DNA of 64,000 bases from Sphingobacterium faecale (GTDB taxonomy: Bacteria; Bacteroidota; Bacteroidia; Sphingobacteriales; Sphingobacteriaceae): NCBI RefSeq assembly GCF_016746095.1, contig NZ_JAERTY010000001.1, positions 372,001 through 436,000 of the forward strand. The letters are read 5' to 3'. The position numbers and the translations under genes were made by a program. The notes beneath the pieces were generated by a model, which ran no database searches, was not told where the DNA came from, and saw only the letters and a list, made by a program, of their open reading frames with translations. Of this stretch, positions 17,662-26,652 are shown one piece after another (positions within the stretch are counted from its first letter, which is position 1; the number at the start of each line of letters is the position of its first letter).

Positions 17662-19080
17662 ATGAAAATAAAGATATATAAATATATAGGATTGTCTATA
17701 GCATGGTCGATGTTCTCCTGTTCGGCTATTTTAGATGTGAAACCTACGGATGCGATCGACGCGTCTGAAAGTTTGGTGACATCTGAAGACTTTGAAACGG
17801 CAACAGTGGGTTCTTACTCCTACCTGAGAGCTACATCTTTATATGGGCGGCAATTAATCAGTTACCCCGAGTTTTTGGGCAACAATGTGTCGCATCACGG
17901 CCGCGTCGCAACATTACTTACTTTATCTAACAATGCGCGTGGTGTACATATGACACCTTGGCTGACTAGTTATCAGGCTTTGGCACAGATTAATATGATT
18001 TTGGATCAGTTGGAGAAATTTCAAGGGGATGTAAAACGTAAAAATAAGATACGTGGACAGTTACTTTTTTTGAGAAGCCTTTATTATCATAATTTATCTA
18101 AGGTATATGGTTACGAACCAAAAGTGAAAAGGTCTACCGATCGCGGTACAGTACCTCTACGGCTTAATGCGATATACAGTTACGATAAAAGTGAAAATCT
18201 GGCACGAGCGACTTCTGAAGAAATGTATGCCCACTTATATAAGGAATTGGAAGAGGCGTATGTTTTATTAAGCGACCAACCTACGAATCAGGCTCCTTTC
18301 TTCGCTACAGCCGGTTCTGTGGCAGCGCTGTTTTCCCGTGTAGCTTTGTATAATGCTGATTATGAGGGTGTAATCAAGTGGTCTACCATTGCATTGGAAT
18401 CGGGGGTGGGTCGCTTGTCGACAAAAGATAGCTATGTTTCAGATTGGCGTGCTATTTCTCACCCTGAGTCTATGTTTGAGGTCGAATTTAAGGTCGATCA
18501 GAATCTGGGTGTAGATAATGCTATTCGTTCCGACTTTACAAATAGAGTAGACCCTGAGGCGACTGTGTCGAATGGGGGGGCTCCAGGCAGGATATCAGAC
18601 GAACTGTATACGCTTTTTGAAGATTCGGACGTGCGTAAGAAGTTGATTGTTAAAGGCCTTGGCGCAGCTTCTAACGATAATCAAATGACGAAGTTTTTTA
18701 GTCGCGGTGGTGCCCCTAATCTGGATAATATACCGGTTATAAGGATATCTGAAATGTATCTTAATCGGGCGGAGGCCTATGCCCATATGCAAGGTGGAGA
18801 AAGTGCTGCGTTGATGGATCTGAATCGTATCCGTACACGTGCAGGCTTAGCACCTGCTGGGGGATTGGCTGAGCAGGCTCTGATTGATGAAATATTAAAG
18901 CAGCGTCGATTAGAGCTTTGTTTTGAAGGCCATAATTTTTTTGATTATAAAAGGCTGGGACTGAATATTATTAAGGCTAATGGGACAACATTTCAATACT
19001 CCGATTATCGTGTCTTGGGCCGTATTCCATGGCGCGATGTAACTACTTTCAGTAATATGAAACAGAATTCAGGATATTAA
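17662..19080 (+). CDS. SusD/RagB-family surface lipoprotein
   Basis: 472 residues with a lipoprotein signal ('WSMFSCS', Cys about residue 20). The N-terminal SusD-like region and the helical TPR core follow ('GQLLFLRSLYYHNLSKVYG' near 130). The C-terminal RagB/SusD signature is 'ISEMYLNRAEAYAHMQGG...LNRIRTRAGL' around 362-395, then 'QRRLELCFEGHNFFDYKRLG'. It forms the lid of the SusC barrel and binds substrate at the cell surface. It is somewhat smaller than glycan-type SusDs (500-600 residues), as often seen for SusDs of peptide-type systems; this last point is weak evidence. Confidence 0.93.
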   Translation: MKIKIYKYIGLSIAWSMFSCSAILDVKPTDAIDASESLVTSEDFETATVGSYSYLRATSLYGRQLISYPEFLGNNVSHHGRVATLLTLSNNARGVHMTPWLTSYQALAQINMILDQLEKFQGDVKRKNKIRGQLLFLRSLYYHNLSKVYGYEPKVKRSTDRGTVPLRLNAIYSYDKSENLARATSEEMYAHLYKELEEAYVLLSDQPTNQAPFFATAGSVAALFSRVALYNADYEGVIKWSTIALESGVGRLSTKDSYVSDWRAISHPESMFEVEFKVDQNLGVDNAIRSDFTNRVDPEATVSNGGAPGRISDELYTLFEDSDVRKKLIVKGLGAASNDNQMTKFFSRGGAPNLDNIPVIRISEMYLNRAEAYAHMQGGESAALMDLNRIRTRAGLAPAGGLAEQALIDEILKQRRLELCFEGHNFFDYKRLGLNIIKANGTTFQYSDYRVLGRIPWRDVTTFSNMKQNSGY

Positions 19081-19091
19081 GTGAATGACAG

Positions 19092-20741
19092 ATGAAAAAG
19101 AATATAAATTTTCTACTATATGGCTTGTTTTTTCTTTTAACAGGATGTTTTAAGGATTATGAAGAACGATATCTTTTTGAGGAGAATCGTATAGAATTCA
19201 ATGACGCTGTAATAAATAGTAATGCATCGGGCAAGACTTTCCCGATATTGGGTCCTGTACCGGCGGCTAATGGTAAGCTTGTTTTTCGAGTAAATATGAC
19301 AGGTAAGCAATCAGGTCATGATATTAAACTGAAATTTAAAGTTATATCCGAGGAGACGACCGCGGTAGAGGGTCGAGACTACAGACTGCCGAATGGAGAG
19401 GAGTTTATTATTCCAGCGAATAGTAGCTTTGGTCAAATAGAAGTTGATATCCTACCCGGCGGTAGCGGAAGTCCTACTATAGCTATAGAGTTGTTACCTA
19501 CTGATGATATTGATATCATGACCCGCTATCACAAAATTGCTTGTCGATTTGTATACATGCTTACGGTACCAGATCCTTCTAAATTACAGGTCGTAAATGA
19601 TATGCTGGTATATAGGGATTTCTCGGTCGGTTCGTATAGCAATCAGAATATTGGTAACTATGCTGATTTGAGTAATTATAATATATATACAGTAGATGGG
19701 GCAAATGCCAATCAAGAGCACATTGATCTGATAACATTGTTTGGTTCGTCTTCGGGAATGAACCTCTTGTTGCCTAGTAGTACTTCATTTACGGGATGGG
19801 GTTCGACGTCGCATATTCCGACAACTTGGACAAAGCGCAATGATGGTATATTGATGCGTATTCCAAATCCGGAAGCGGATGAATTGGCATTGTTTGAAAA
19901 TGCAAACTCCGTATCTGGATTGCTGTCCGCATATTCGTATTTTTTATCGACTATAGCCGATCGTCCAGGTTATAATAGTACCAATGATGGGCCTTCTACA
20001 CGTGTCCGAAATATGGCAGATGGTGATCTGGTTGTTTATTATTCCCTCGAACGTGGGGTCGTAAGCTTATTAAAGGTAAAGTCTGTAACCTCGTCTGCAT
20101 CTGGATCAATCACAGTAGATGCAAAAACAGGGAAATTTGATACAAGTGATCTCGTGAAGAATGGAAACCTAGCTATCGAAGCAGTCGCTGTAGGGACATC
20201 CCGCGGTCTAGTGGACTTTGCTTCACTTAGTACCTATGGTTTTAATGAAGCTATTACGTCTACTATAAGGAAAGAAACCGATATTGCTTATGTCTGGAGT
20301 TCAGCTACAGGAACCAATTACGGTAACTTTATTCCGATGCAAGCCAGCATGACGGGATGGGCTGCTATAGAGGCTTCTAACGGTACGGGAGCATTGAATG
20401 CGTGGACGGCTGACGAGCGAAATGGTGGCGCACTTATTCATTTCGATAATGCCAGTGATGCTGAATTACAGGCCTTTGCCAATATTATGACTAGGAGCCA
20501 GTTGATTGCGGCTTATGAAAATGCAAAAATAGATGTCATCAACAGACCGAACTATGATCTAGCGTTCAATGGACCCGCTAATAATGCACGTATAAGACGT
20601 CCCGAGTCTAAAAGTATTATTTTTTTTAAGTCCAATAATCCAGACCGTGATTTATATGCGGTGATGGTGGTTAACAGTCTTAACACGAGTTCTGCTAGCA
20701 ATAGACGAATGGAATTATTAATTAAAAGTGATTTGAAATAA
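19092..20741 (+). CDS. surface lipoprotein: DUF4843-like domain plus two copies of an unrecognised repeat
   Basis: 549 residues. Signal peptide II with lipobox LTGC (Cys19). Residues about 28-155 resemble the DUF4843 beta-sandwich found next to SusD in many Bacteroidota loci ('AVEGRDYRL.NGEEFIIPA...IEVDILPG'). Residues about 188-347 and 372-547 are two copies of a repeat that also occurs in the next two genes. Marks of the repeat are an Asp-rich start, 'GSSSGMNLLLPSSTSFTGWG', 'W.KRN', 'YN...NGPSTRVR', 'GDLVVYYS' and 'LLKVKSV'. The position after susCD is that of SusE/F-type surface binding proteins, so a substrate-binding role is inferred. I do not recognise the repeat as a named domain. Confidence 0.72.
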   Translation: MKKNINFLLYGLFFLLTGCFKDYEERYLFEENRIEFNDAVINSNASGKTFPILGPVPAANGKLVFRVNMTGKQSGHDIKLKFKVISEETTAVEGRDYRLPNGEEFIIPANSSFGQIEVDILPGGSGSPTIAIELLPTDDIDIMTRYHKIACRFVYMLTVPDPSKLQVVNDMLVYRDFSVGSYSNQNIGNYADLSNYNIYTVDGANANQEHIDLITLFGSSSGMNLLLPSSTSFTGWGSTSHIPTTWTKRNDGILMRIPNPEADELALFENANSVSGLLSAYSYFLSTIADRPGYNSTNDGPSTRVRNMADGDLVVYYSLERGVVSLLKVKSVTSSASGSITVDAKTGKFDTSDLVKNGNLAIEAVAVGTSRGLVDFASLSTYGFNEAITSTIRKETDIAYVWSSATGTNYGNFIPMQASMTGWAAIEASNGTGALNAWTADERNGGALIHFDNASDAELQAFANIMTRSQLIAAYENAKIDVINRPNYDLAFNGPANNARIRRPESKSIIFFKSNNPDRDLYAVMVVNSLNTSSASNRRMELLIKSDLK

Positions 20742-20742
20742 T

Positions 20743-22494
20743 ATGAAAACGATAGTTAGTAAATTATATATTGGCTTAATCCTGCTGGCGGTTCTCGGCT
20801 GTCAGAATAAGCTATTTGTAGAAGACCTGGCAGAGTTTGATCCAAATTCAGATGTTTCAGTTTATGAAGTCACCCTGAGTAACCCAGGACAAACATCTGG
20901 TATGATTTATATTGATATCGGATCTGGAGAAGTATATAATTATGCTGAAGCGACCAAACAACCGGAGAAGGTTGACTTTGCATTCCTATGGGGTTCTTCC
21001 TCAGCTGTAAATTTTGTGTCTCCTGACAATACTGTTAGACTGGAGGAATGGGGGACAGGAAAGAATATTAATGCAAATTGGTTTATCAAAAACCGGACAA
21101 CATTTGTGCGGTTAGAGAAATCAGTAGTACCGCTGGACTTTTATAACAATATCAGATCTTCTGAGGCGGTAAAGCATGCTTATGCTGAGTTGAAGACATT
21201 GGCAGAATCGCAATCCAATTATAATGTACGCTCACACGGTGAAGACACCCAGCTACGCAATATAACGGAAGGTGACCTGATTGCTTTTAGGACTGCCAAA
21301 AATGTCTATGCTGTTGCAAAGGTCCAGATTGTTACAGCTGGTAATACAGGGAGTGTTTCATTGGCGTTCAAAGTATATAAAAAAGAAGAGACCGCTGTCG
21401 AACCGATATCCCCATCTGAACTATATGAGCCGTTCGAGATAGCGGTGGATCGTCTCGCGGAATTGAGGGGCGCTAGTCTGCTAGATCTAAGTAATGGATC
21501 GGGATTCACAATGAGTGAGGGTTATTATAATCAACACGTCGTAGATGCGGTATTGTACAATAATGGAGAGGGCGTGGTTATTTCTTCTTTGAATGCCAAT
21601 ATTCCGTTGCTCCAAGAAGATGTACGTGAACTAGCAAGTGATTGGGAGTTGAAAACAAAGACTAAGTTTATACGCTTAAAAGCGTCGAGTGATACTGAAA
21701 GTAGGTGGAATACTGTGCAGAAGAATAGTCAGATCAAGGCGCTTTTTGCAGAAGGAGAAGGAATAGTCAAAGCTTACGACGATTATGCTTCTGAGGTATA
21801 TGGGCCCGCTATAAGTGTGAAGGGAATGCAAATCGGAGATTTGATACTCTATCACTCGGAAGATCGGGATATCTATGGAGTAATCCGTGTGACTGATATC
21901 GGTACAGCATTTTTGGATGGGCAGGTAAAGGCTAATGTATACAGCAAGAAAGAATTGGGGCTCCCCCGACTGAAGGAGTTTACCTCATCGGGAAGTGTAG
22001 TTTCGGCGGCGGCCTATGTGGATTTTAAAACTGGAACGGTATGGACTACCGAAGAAGAAGGAAAAGCAAATGCGTCCAGTGTGGATGTAGTGTCGGTAAG
22101 AGGGAGTAGCAGTGGGAATAATTTTTTTCCGACGACAAACAATTCCGCTGCTGCAGCATGGGCTGCATCTTGGGGAACACGTATGGCAGAATGGCAACAT
22201 CGAAATGCGGTAGATATATATGGTTACATAGGAGATAATACACCTTCTGAGTGGTGGGATCTCTACTATGATCTCAAAGAAGACCAGAGTATGTGGAATG
22301 CTTTTCAAACTGCTACTGTAGGTCTGGAGCCTGTTCAGCGTCTGAAGGAGATGGGATCAAGTACTGATCCTATGTTTGAAAAGACCGTGATATTTATACA
22401 CTGTATGGACAGAAAAATGCTCGTGGCATTACGAGTAAAAGAAAGAACGGCAACATCGATAACTTACCGATATAAAGTAATCGATGTGAATTAA
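20743..22494 (+). CDS. surface lipoprotein made of three copies of the unrecognised repeat
   Basis: 583 residues, lipobox VLGC (Cys20). Apart from the leader and short linkers, the protein is three copies of the ~160-residue repeat (about 54-213, 243-403 and 421-582). Examples of the shared motifs are 'FLWGSSSAVNFVSPDNT', 'NWFIKNRTTFVRL', 'EGDLIAFRTAKNVYAV', 'GMQIGDLILYHSEDRDIYG' and 'VRGSSSGNNFFP'. No catalytic motif was recognised. It starts one base after the previous stop and is therefore translationally linked. As in SusF, tandem modules on a surface lipoprotein point to multivalent ligand binding; this is inferred from position and architecture. Confidence 0.72.
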   Translation: MKTIVSKLYIGLILLAVLGCQNKLFVEDLAEFDPNSDVSVYEVTLSNPGQTSGMIYIDIGSGEVYNYAEATKQPEKVDFAFLWGSSSAVNFVSPDNTVRLEEWGTGKNINANWFIKNRTTFVRLEKSVVPLDFYNNIRSSEAVKHAYAELKTLAESQSNYNVRSHGEDTQLRNITEGDLIAFRTAKNVYAVAKVQIVTAGNTGSVSLAFKVYKKEETAVEPISPSELYEPFEIAVDRLAELRGASLLDLSNGSGFTMSEGYYNQHVVDAVLYNNGEGVVISSLNANIPLLQEDVRELASDWELKTKTKFIRLKASSDTESRWNTVQKNSQIKALFAEGEGIVKAYDDYASEVYGPAISVKGMQIGDLILYHSEDRDIYGVIRVTDIGTAFLDGQVKANVYSKKELGLPRLKEFTSSGSVVSAAAYVDFKTGTVWTTEEEGKANASSVDVVSVRGSSSGNNFFPTTNNSAAAAWAASWGTRMAEWQHRNAVDIYGYIGDNTPSEWWDLYYDLKEDQSMWNAFQTATVGLEPVQRLKEMGSSTDPMFEKTVIFIHCMDRKMLVALRVKERTATSITYRYKVIDVN

Positions 22495-22511
22495 AAAGGA
22501 CACATATCGCG

Positions 22512-22542
22512 AAGGCTAACTGTAATTTGTGTGGTTAGCTTT
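22512..22542 (+). other. intra-operon hairpin, possible attenuator or RNA-processing site
   Basis: A 9-bp stem (AAGGCTAAC with GTTAGCTTT, arms 22512-22520 and 22534-22542, one G-T pair) with a 13-base loop lies in the 93-base gap after the second repeat lipoprotein. The T-run after it is short (four T), so it is at best a weak terminator. It may set lower expression of the downstream enzymes relative to the surface proteins. Confidence 0.4.
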
Positions 22543-22587
22543 TGTCTAAACTATTGAAACAAGAAAGTAATTATAAAACTATATATT

Positions 22588-23205
22588 ATGTTAAAGAAGA
22601 GTTTTTTTTGTTTGGCACTCGTAGCCGTTTTATCTATCGGATTGGTTTGGGCACAGAAGAGTAATAAGGTGAAGAGTTTTATTCTAGCCGTAGGGGGGCA
22701 TAATCAGACTGCAGAATATGGTTCGTTGATCGATTTAAAGAACGAAAAGGTCTATAAGGTAGATGAAGTGAGCTATCCAGGAGATATTGATTTGCTTTAT
22801 GCGTATGGTCAGACTACGAAGTCAAACCTGATGACTCCAAACAGCACTTCGATAACGCAGTTTGGAACCGTCTATAAGGATAAGGTGGCCAATGCTTGGG
22901 AAGTAAAGAATAGAGGGATGATGGTTGTCATAAAGTCTGGTAAAAAAAACAAGGGCTTGTTCAAAGAGTTGAAAAAAGGTGATGATATTGAAAGGCTCTA
23001 CCTCGAAACGGTGAAAACGATAAAAGAGGAACCTGAATATAATATTTTACGTAATGGGCCTTCCCGTCGTCTTACTGAATTGGAGATCGGGGATCTCATT
23101 CTATTCCGGAGTCAGAGTAAACAGTTATATGCAGCTGGATTTGTGGTAGGGCTTACTGAAGGGACAAAAGGTATGATTGATATTGATTTTAAAGTTACAC
23201 GATGA
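22588..23205 (+). CDS. secreted single-repeat protein of the same unrecognised family
   Basis: 205 residues: a type I signal peptide (hydrophobic 5-21, cleavage after VWA-Q) followed by one copy of the repeat found in the two preceding lipoproteins (about residues 42-204). It shows the cleanest version of the motifs: 'DLLYAYGQTTKSNLMTPNST', 'WEVKNRGMMVVI', 'YNILRNGPSRRLTELEIGDL' and 'ILFRSQSKQLYA'. No Cys after the signal, so it is soluble in the periplasm or secreted, unlike its lipidated relatives. Its stop overlaps the start of the next gene (ATGA). A soluble single module could ferry ligand to the periplasmic enzymes; this is speculation. Confidence 0.72.
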   Translation: MLKKSFFCLALVAVLSIGLVWAQKSNKVKSFILAVGGHNQTAEYGSLIDLKNEKVYKVDEVSYPGDIDLLYAYGQTTKSNLMTPNSTSITQFGTVYKDKVANAWEVKNRGMMVVIKSGKKNKGLFKELKKGDDIERLYLETVKTIKEEPEYNILRNGPSRRLTELEIGDLILFRSQSKQLYAAGFVVGLTEGTKGMIDIDFKVTR

Positions 23206-24122
23206 GAAAGTTTTCATTTGTTTATGGTCTTATTTTTTTGTTACTGTGTACTTCTGTAGAAGCTCAGGTCGTCGGTCTCGATATACTGGTAAGTCACCAA
23301 TCGGGGGATATACTCAAGGATAAGGAAGGTTGGGTAGAAGTCATCAAGGGAGACTTGCCACTGGTGCTGAGTGTGCCGCACGGAGGACGTTTTAAAGACG
23401 AACAGATTCCGGATAGGGATTGCCCAGATTTAGGGCGGGTGGTCAAAGGTATTGATATGAATACCAAAGAGCTAGCTATGGCTATGCAAGAGCATTTCTA
23501 TCGGCAGTATGGAAAACGGCCTTATGTAGTCATTGCCAATCTTTCGCGTAGCAAAGTGGATCAGAATAGGGAAATTGAACTAGCTACTTGCAATGATCCG
23601 GTAGGAATAAAAGCTTGGCACAGCTACCATAGTGCAGTCGCTGCAGTGGTTACGGATGCCAAACGATATGGAAAAGTCTTTTTTGTAGACGTACATGGCC
23701 ATGCGCATAAAGTGCAACGTTTGGAATTGGGGTATAACTTGACGACAAAACAGTTAACATCAGCCTATAATCACAAAAATACCGACAAAATGCCGGGTAC
23801 TTCTTCGCTAGCAAACTACTTCGCGCAAGGTGGCAACAAGGATTTTTACGATATGCTGTTCGGAACGTTTGCTTTTGGCACCTTGCTGGAAAAGAATGGG
23901 GTATGCGCTACACCATCTTTGCAGGATCCGCATCCTCAAGAAGGAGAAGCTTTTTTTTCGGGTGGACACCTTACGCGTAAGTTTACTGCAGCTGATTTTC
24001 CGTATGTCTTTGGAGTACAAATTGAATTTCACTTCAAGGGAATTAGGGATACCGATTCAAATAGAAAGAAGTTTGCAGAAGCTTTTGCTAAGACGTACTG
24101 GGAATTTATAAAGAATATATAA
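23202..24122 (+). CDS. exported N-formylglutamate-amidohydrolase-fold hydrolase (copy 1)
   Basis: 306 residues with a signal peptide ending near VEAQ. FGase-family (PF05013-like) motifs are in the right order: 'SVPHGG' (His60), 'SRSKVDQNREIE' (about 115-126), 'FVDVHGHAHK' (about 162-170), and a C-terminal 'QIEFHFKGIRD' that contains the conserved Glu. These are the zinc and substrate positions of N-formylglutamate deformylases, a fold related to M14 carboxypeptidases and phage poly-gamma-glutamate hydrolases. The cytoplasmic histidine-degradation role of HutG does not fit an exported protein with no hut genes nearby, so hydrolysis of an N-acyl or gamma-glutamyl bond on an extracytoplasmic glutamate compound is more likely. 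Confidence 0.78.
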   Translation: MRKFSFVYGLIFLLLCTSVEAQVVGLDILVSHQSGDILKDKEGWVEVIKGDLPLVLSVPHGGRFKDEQIPDRDCPDLGRVVKGIDMNTKELAMAMQEHFYRQYGKRPYVVIANLSRSKVDQNREIELATCNDPVGIKAWHSYHSAVAAVVTDAKRYGKVFFVDVHGHAHKVQRLELGYNLTTKQLTSAYNHKNTDKMPGTSSLANYFAQGGNKDFYDMLFGTFAFGTLLEKNGVCATPSLQDPHPQEGEAFFSGGHLTRKFTAADFPYVFGVQIEFHFKGIRDTDSNRKKFAEAFAKTYWEFIKNI

Positions 24123-25045
24123 TGAAGAGATCTAGTTATACCGGTCTTTGTTGCCTTTTATTTCTAGCCATTTCATGTGCTAAAGATGCTCCGAGCCAGG
24201 AGGAAGGAGAATCGAAAAGTGATTTTTATGGTTGGGCAGCCGGTAAAGTGATTAAGGATGCCGAGGGCTGGACAGAGGTTGTGATTGGCGACTACCCTTT
24301 GGTATTAAGTGTACCTCACGGAGGGAGTATCCAACCCGATCACATACCGGATCGGACCTGCTCTGGCAGTACCACTGTATTGGACACTTGGACGATAGAG
24401 ATGGTGAGAGCGATACAGCAGGAATTCAAGCAAAAATTGAACAAAACACCGTTTGTAGTGATCAGCCATTTGTCCCGTAAGAAGATCGATCAAAATCGAA
24501 CGTTGGACAAAGCGCTGTGTGCTGACAAAACCTTGGAACCGACTTGGCGTTTTTACCACGATTACCTGGACTCCTTATTACGGTATTCATCAGAGAACTA
24601 TGGAAAGACGCTTTTTATAGACTTGCATGCACATGGCCACGCGAAGCAGCGGTTGGAACTAGGGTACAATTTGACGGCTACACAATTAGATTATATAACC
24701 AAGGGGTGGGATCTACCGAAAATAACTGAAGCATCTTCCTACGCTAATTTATTAAACATGAGGCCGACCTTGGGGATACAGGAAGCATTGATCGGGGACT
24801 ATGCTTTTGGTACACTTATGCAGGACAAGGGATTCCCATCGGTGCCGAGTAAGCGAGACCCAATCCCCGCAGCGGGAGATGATTATTTTACTGGAGGAGA
24901 TAATACCAGGTTGGCCACATCTGGCAAATACCCGCAGGTGTACGGCTTCCAGATTGAATCGAATAGAGATTCCAGGAATACAGAGGAGCGAAGAATGGAG
25001 TTTGCCAAACGATTGGTGGAATCGATAGAAATAATAAATCGATAA
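24122..25045 (+). CDS. exported N-formylglutamate-amidohydrolase-fold lipoprotein (copy 2)
   Basis: 307 residues. Lipobox AISC (Cys19) makes it a lipoprotein, unlike copy 1. The same motif series is present: 'SVPHGG' (His66), 'HLSRKKIDQNRTLD', 'LFIDLHAHGHAKQ', 'YAFGTLMQDKGFPSVPS' and 'GFQIESNRDSRN'. It is clearly a paralogue of copy 1 over its full length. The start ATG shares its A with the TAA stop of copy 1, so the two are translationally coupled. One soluble and one membrane-anchored paralogue suggests the same chemistry at different sites or on different chain ends. Confidence 0.78.
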   Translation: MKRSSYTGLCCLLFLAISCAKDAPSQEEGESKSDFYGWAAGKVIKDAEGWTEVVIGDYPLVLSVPHGGSIQPDHIPDRTCSGSTTVLDTWTIEMVRAIQQEFKQKLNKTPFVVISHLSRKKIDQNRTLDKALCADKTLEPTWRFYHDYLDSLLRYSSENYGKTLFIDLHAHGHAKQRLELGYNLTATQLDYITKGWDLPKITEASSYANLLNMRPTLGIQEALIGDYAFGTLMQDKGFPSVPSKRDPIPAAGDDYFTGGDNTRLATSGKYPQVYGFQIESNRDSRNTEERRMEFAKRLVESIEIINR

Positions 25046-25048
25046 AAA

Positions 25049-26650
25049 ATGATAGGAAGAATTTTCAGTATAGTATGTTTGATATTGTTCTCGGTTTTTG
25101 TATCGAGGGCACAGCGTACAGACAAGCTGGATGTCCTCATTAAGAATGCATGGGTGTTTGATGGTACTGGCAGTGATTCGGTACAGCTGGATGTCGGCAT
25201 ATGTAAAGACCGAATACTATTTGTCGGTAAGGAAGAAGGTTTGAAAGCGAAGCGTGTCATTGATGCTGTAGGATTATATCTCGCACCAGGTTTTATAGAT
25301 CCGCATACCCATCATAATGGGAGTCTGATGAGTGAAGATGCTGGAAAGCGTGCTGTATTGCGGGTACTTAAACAAGGTGTGACGACTATATTTATGGGCA
25401 ACGACGGCTCTGGGCCTATGCCCATAGGGGAGACATTGGAGCAATGGCAACAGGATGGTATAGGTGTGAACGCAGCGCTATTCGTACCTCACGGCACGGT
25501 GCGGACCAAAGTAATAGGCTTCCGAAATATTGAAGCATCTGATGCACAGATTGAGCAAATGAAAGTACTCGTAGAACAGGGCATGAAAGAAGGTGCTTTC
25601 GGTCTCTCCACGGGGCTATTCTATACCCCTGGATTTTTCTCTTCCACCGATGAAGTGATCGAACTTTCGAAGGTAGCTGCGGCTTATGGCGGGATATATG
25701 ATACCCACCAACGGGATGAAGGGCAACAGAGTGTGGGCGTAATCAACTCGGTCAAGGAAGTGTTGGAAATCGGGGAAAAAGCGAATATACCGGTGCATAT
25801 TTCACATATAAAAGTATTGGGTACTCCTTCGTGGGGTAAGAGCTTGGAGATCATCCGTATGGTGGAGGAAGCGCAAAAAAAAGGAATAAAAGCTACAGCC
25901 AATCAATACCCTTATGTGGCGTCACGCACCTCGCTGAGTGCGGCAGTGGTACCGCCTTGGGTGCGTGACGGAGGTTTGTCTGCAATGAAGAAACATTTTC
26001 ACGATCCATCCCTCCGGGATAGTATCCTGAGGGGGATCGGCGAAATGATCCGCGTACGTACAGGGACGGCAGAAAAGCTGCTCCTCTCCATACCTTCGGA
26101 TCCCTTTCTAGATAACAAATCGATAGCGGAGGTGGCCAAGATATGGAATATATCGCCAGAGGCCGCTGTCCTAGAAATTCTAAAAGACAGGTCGCCATCT
26201 GTACATTCTTTCAGTATGACAGAAGAAGATCTGTTAAACTTTATGCGTGAGCCCTGGGTCATGGTGGGATCCGACGGTGGCGACGGACACCCGCGTGCAT
26301 TTGGAACCTTTCCTCGGCTAATACGGCGCTATGCGATAGACAAAAATGTACTTTCATTGGCGCAGGCCATCCATAAATCGTCAGGACTTACTGCCAAAAC
26401 ACTCCACATCAGAGATCGGGGATTTATCCGAGAAGGGCATTATGCAGATATTGTCTTGTTTGATCCTAAAACAATAGCGGATAAAGCAGTTTTCGGGAAG
26501 ACAGAACAACTGGCTACAGGAATAGAATATGTTTGGGTCAACGGTAAGCTTACGATTGATAGGGGAGAATATACCAAAGCGTTAGCTGGAAGAACATTAC
26601 GACTAAACCAAGATCTCAAAAAAGATAAGAAAAAATATACACAGAACTGA
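25049..26650 (+). CDS. exported N-acyl-D-amino-acid deacylase family amidohydrolase (copy 1)
   Basis: 533 residues with a signal peptide (cleavage near SRAQ). An amidohydrolase-superfamily barrel: 'GFIDPHTHHNG' (metal-region His86 and His88), 'YDTHQRDE' (His220), 'VHISHIKVLG' (His250/253), 'MVGSDGGDGHPRAFG' (catalytic Asp) and a small C-terminal beta-domain. These match D-aminoacylases, which release D-amino acids from N-acyl derivatives, some preferring N-acyl-D-glutamate. Odd point: the position that is Cys in the classical enzyme ('GNCG') is Asp here ('MGNDGSG', Asp119). It starts 3 bases after the previous stop. D-aminoacylases are usually cytoplasmic, so export is notable. Confidence 0.82.
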   Translation: MIGRIFSIVCLILFSVFVSRAQRTDKLDVLIKNAWVFDGTGSDSVQLDVGICKDRILFVGKEEGLKAKRVIDAVGLYLAPGFIDPHTHHNGSLMSEDAGKRAVLRVLKQGVTTIFMGNDGSGPMPIGETLEQWQQDGIGVNAALFVPHGTVRTKVIGFRNIEASDAQIEQMKVLVEQGMKEGAFGLSTGLFYTPGFFSSTDEVIELSKVAAAYGGIYDTHQRDEGQQSVGVINSVKEVLEIGEKANIPVHISHIKVLGTPSWGKSLEIIRMVEEAQKKGIKATANQYPYVASRTSLSAAVVPPWVRDGGLSAMKKHFHDPSLRDSILRGIGEMIRVRTGTAEKLLLSIPSDPFLDNKSIAEVAKIWNISPEAAVLEILKDRSPSVHSFSMTEEDLLNFMREPWVMVGSDGGDGHPRAFGTFPRLIRRYAIDKNVLSLAQAIHKSSGLTAKTLHIRDRGFIREGHYADIVLFDPKTIADKAVFGKTEQLATGIEYVWVNGKLTIDRGEYTKALAGRTLRLNQDLKKDKKKYTQN

Positions 26651-26652
26651 AA

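Larger units (their letters stand above)
19653..23202 (+). repeat. six-copy protein repeat family spanning three consecutive genes
   Basis: About 160-residue units are encoded at 19653-20132, 20205-20738, 20902-21381, 21469-21951, 22003-22488 and 22711-23199. Shared marks in order: an opening 'DL..G.VY' strand, 'VD..Y..GSS...N...P.ST....WG', 'W..KN...FVRL', a helical stretch, 'YN.R..GPS.R...L..GDLI.FRS', '(D/Q)(L/I)YAV..V', 'G..G.I..DFKV'. The last gene carries a single copy behind a plain signal peptide, which defines the unit boundaries. Divergence between copies is high at DNA level, so these are old duplications. Confidence 0.75.

Noticed and set aside
23202..25045. HutG of the histidine degradation pathway
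   Set aside because: Proteins carry export signals and no hut genes are present.
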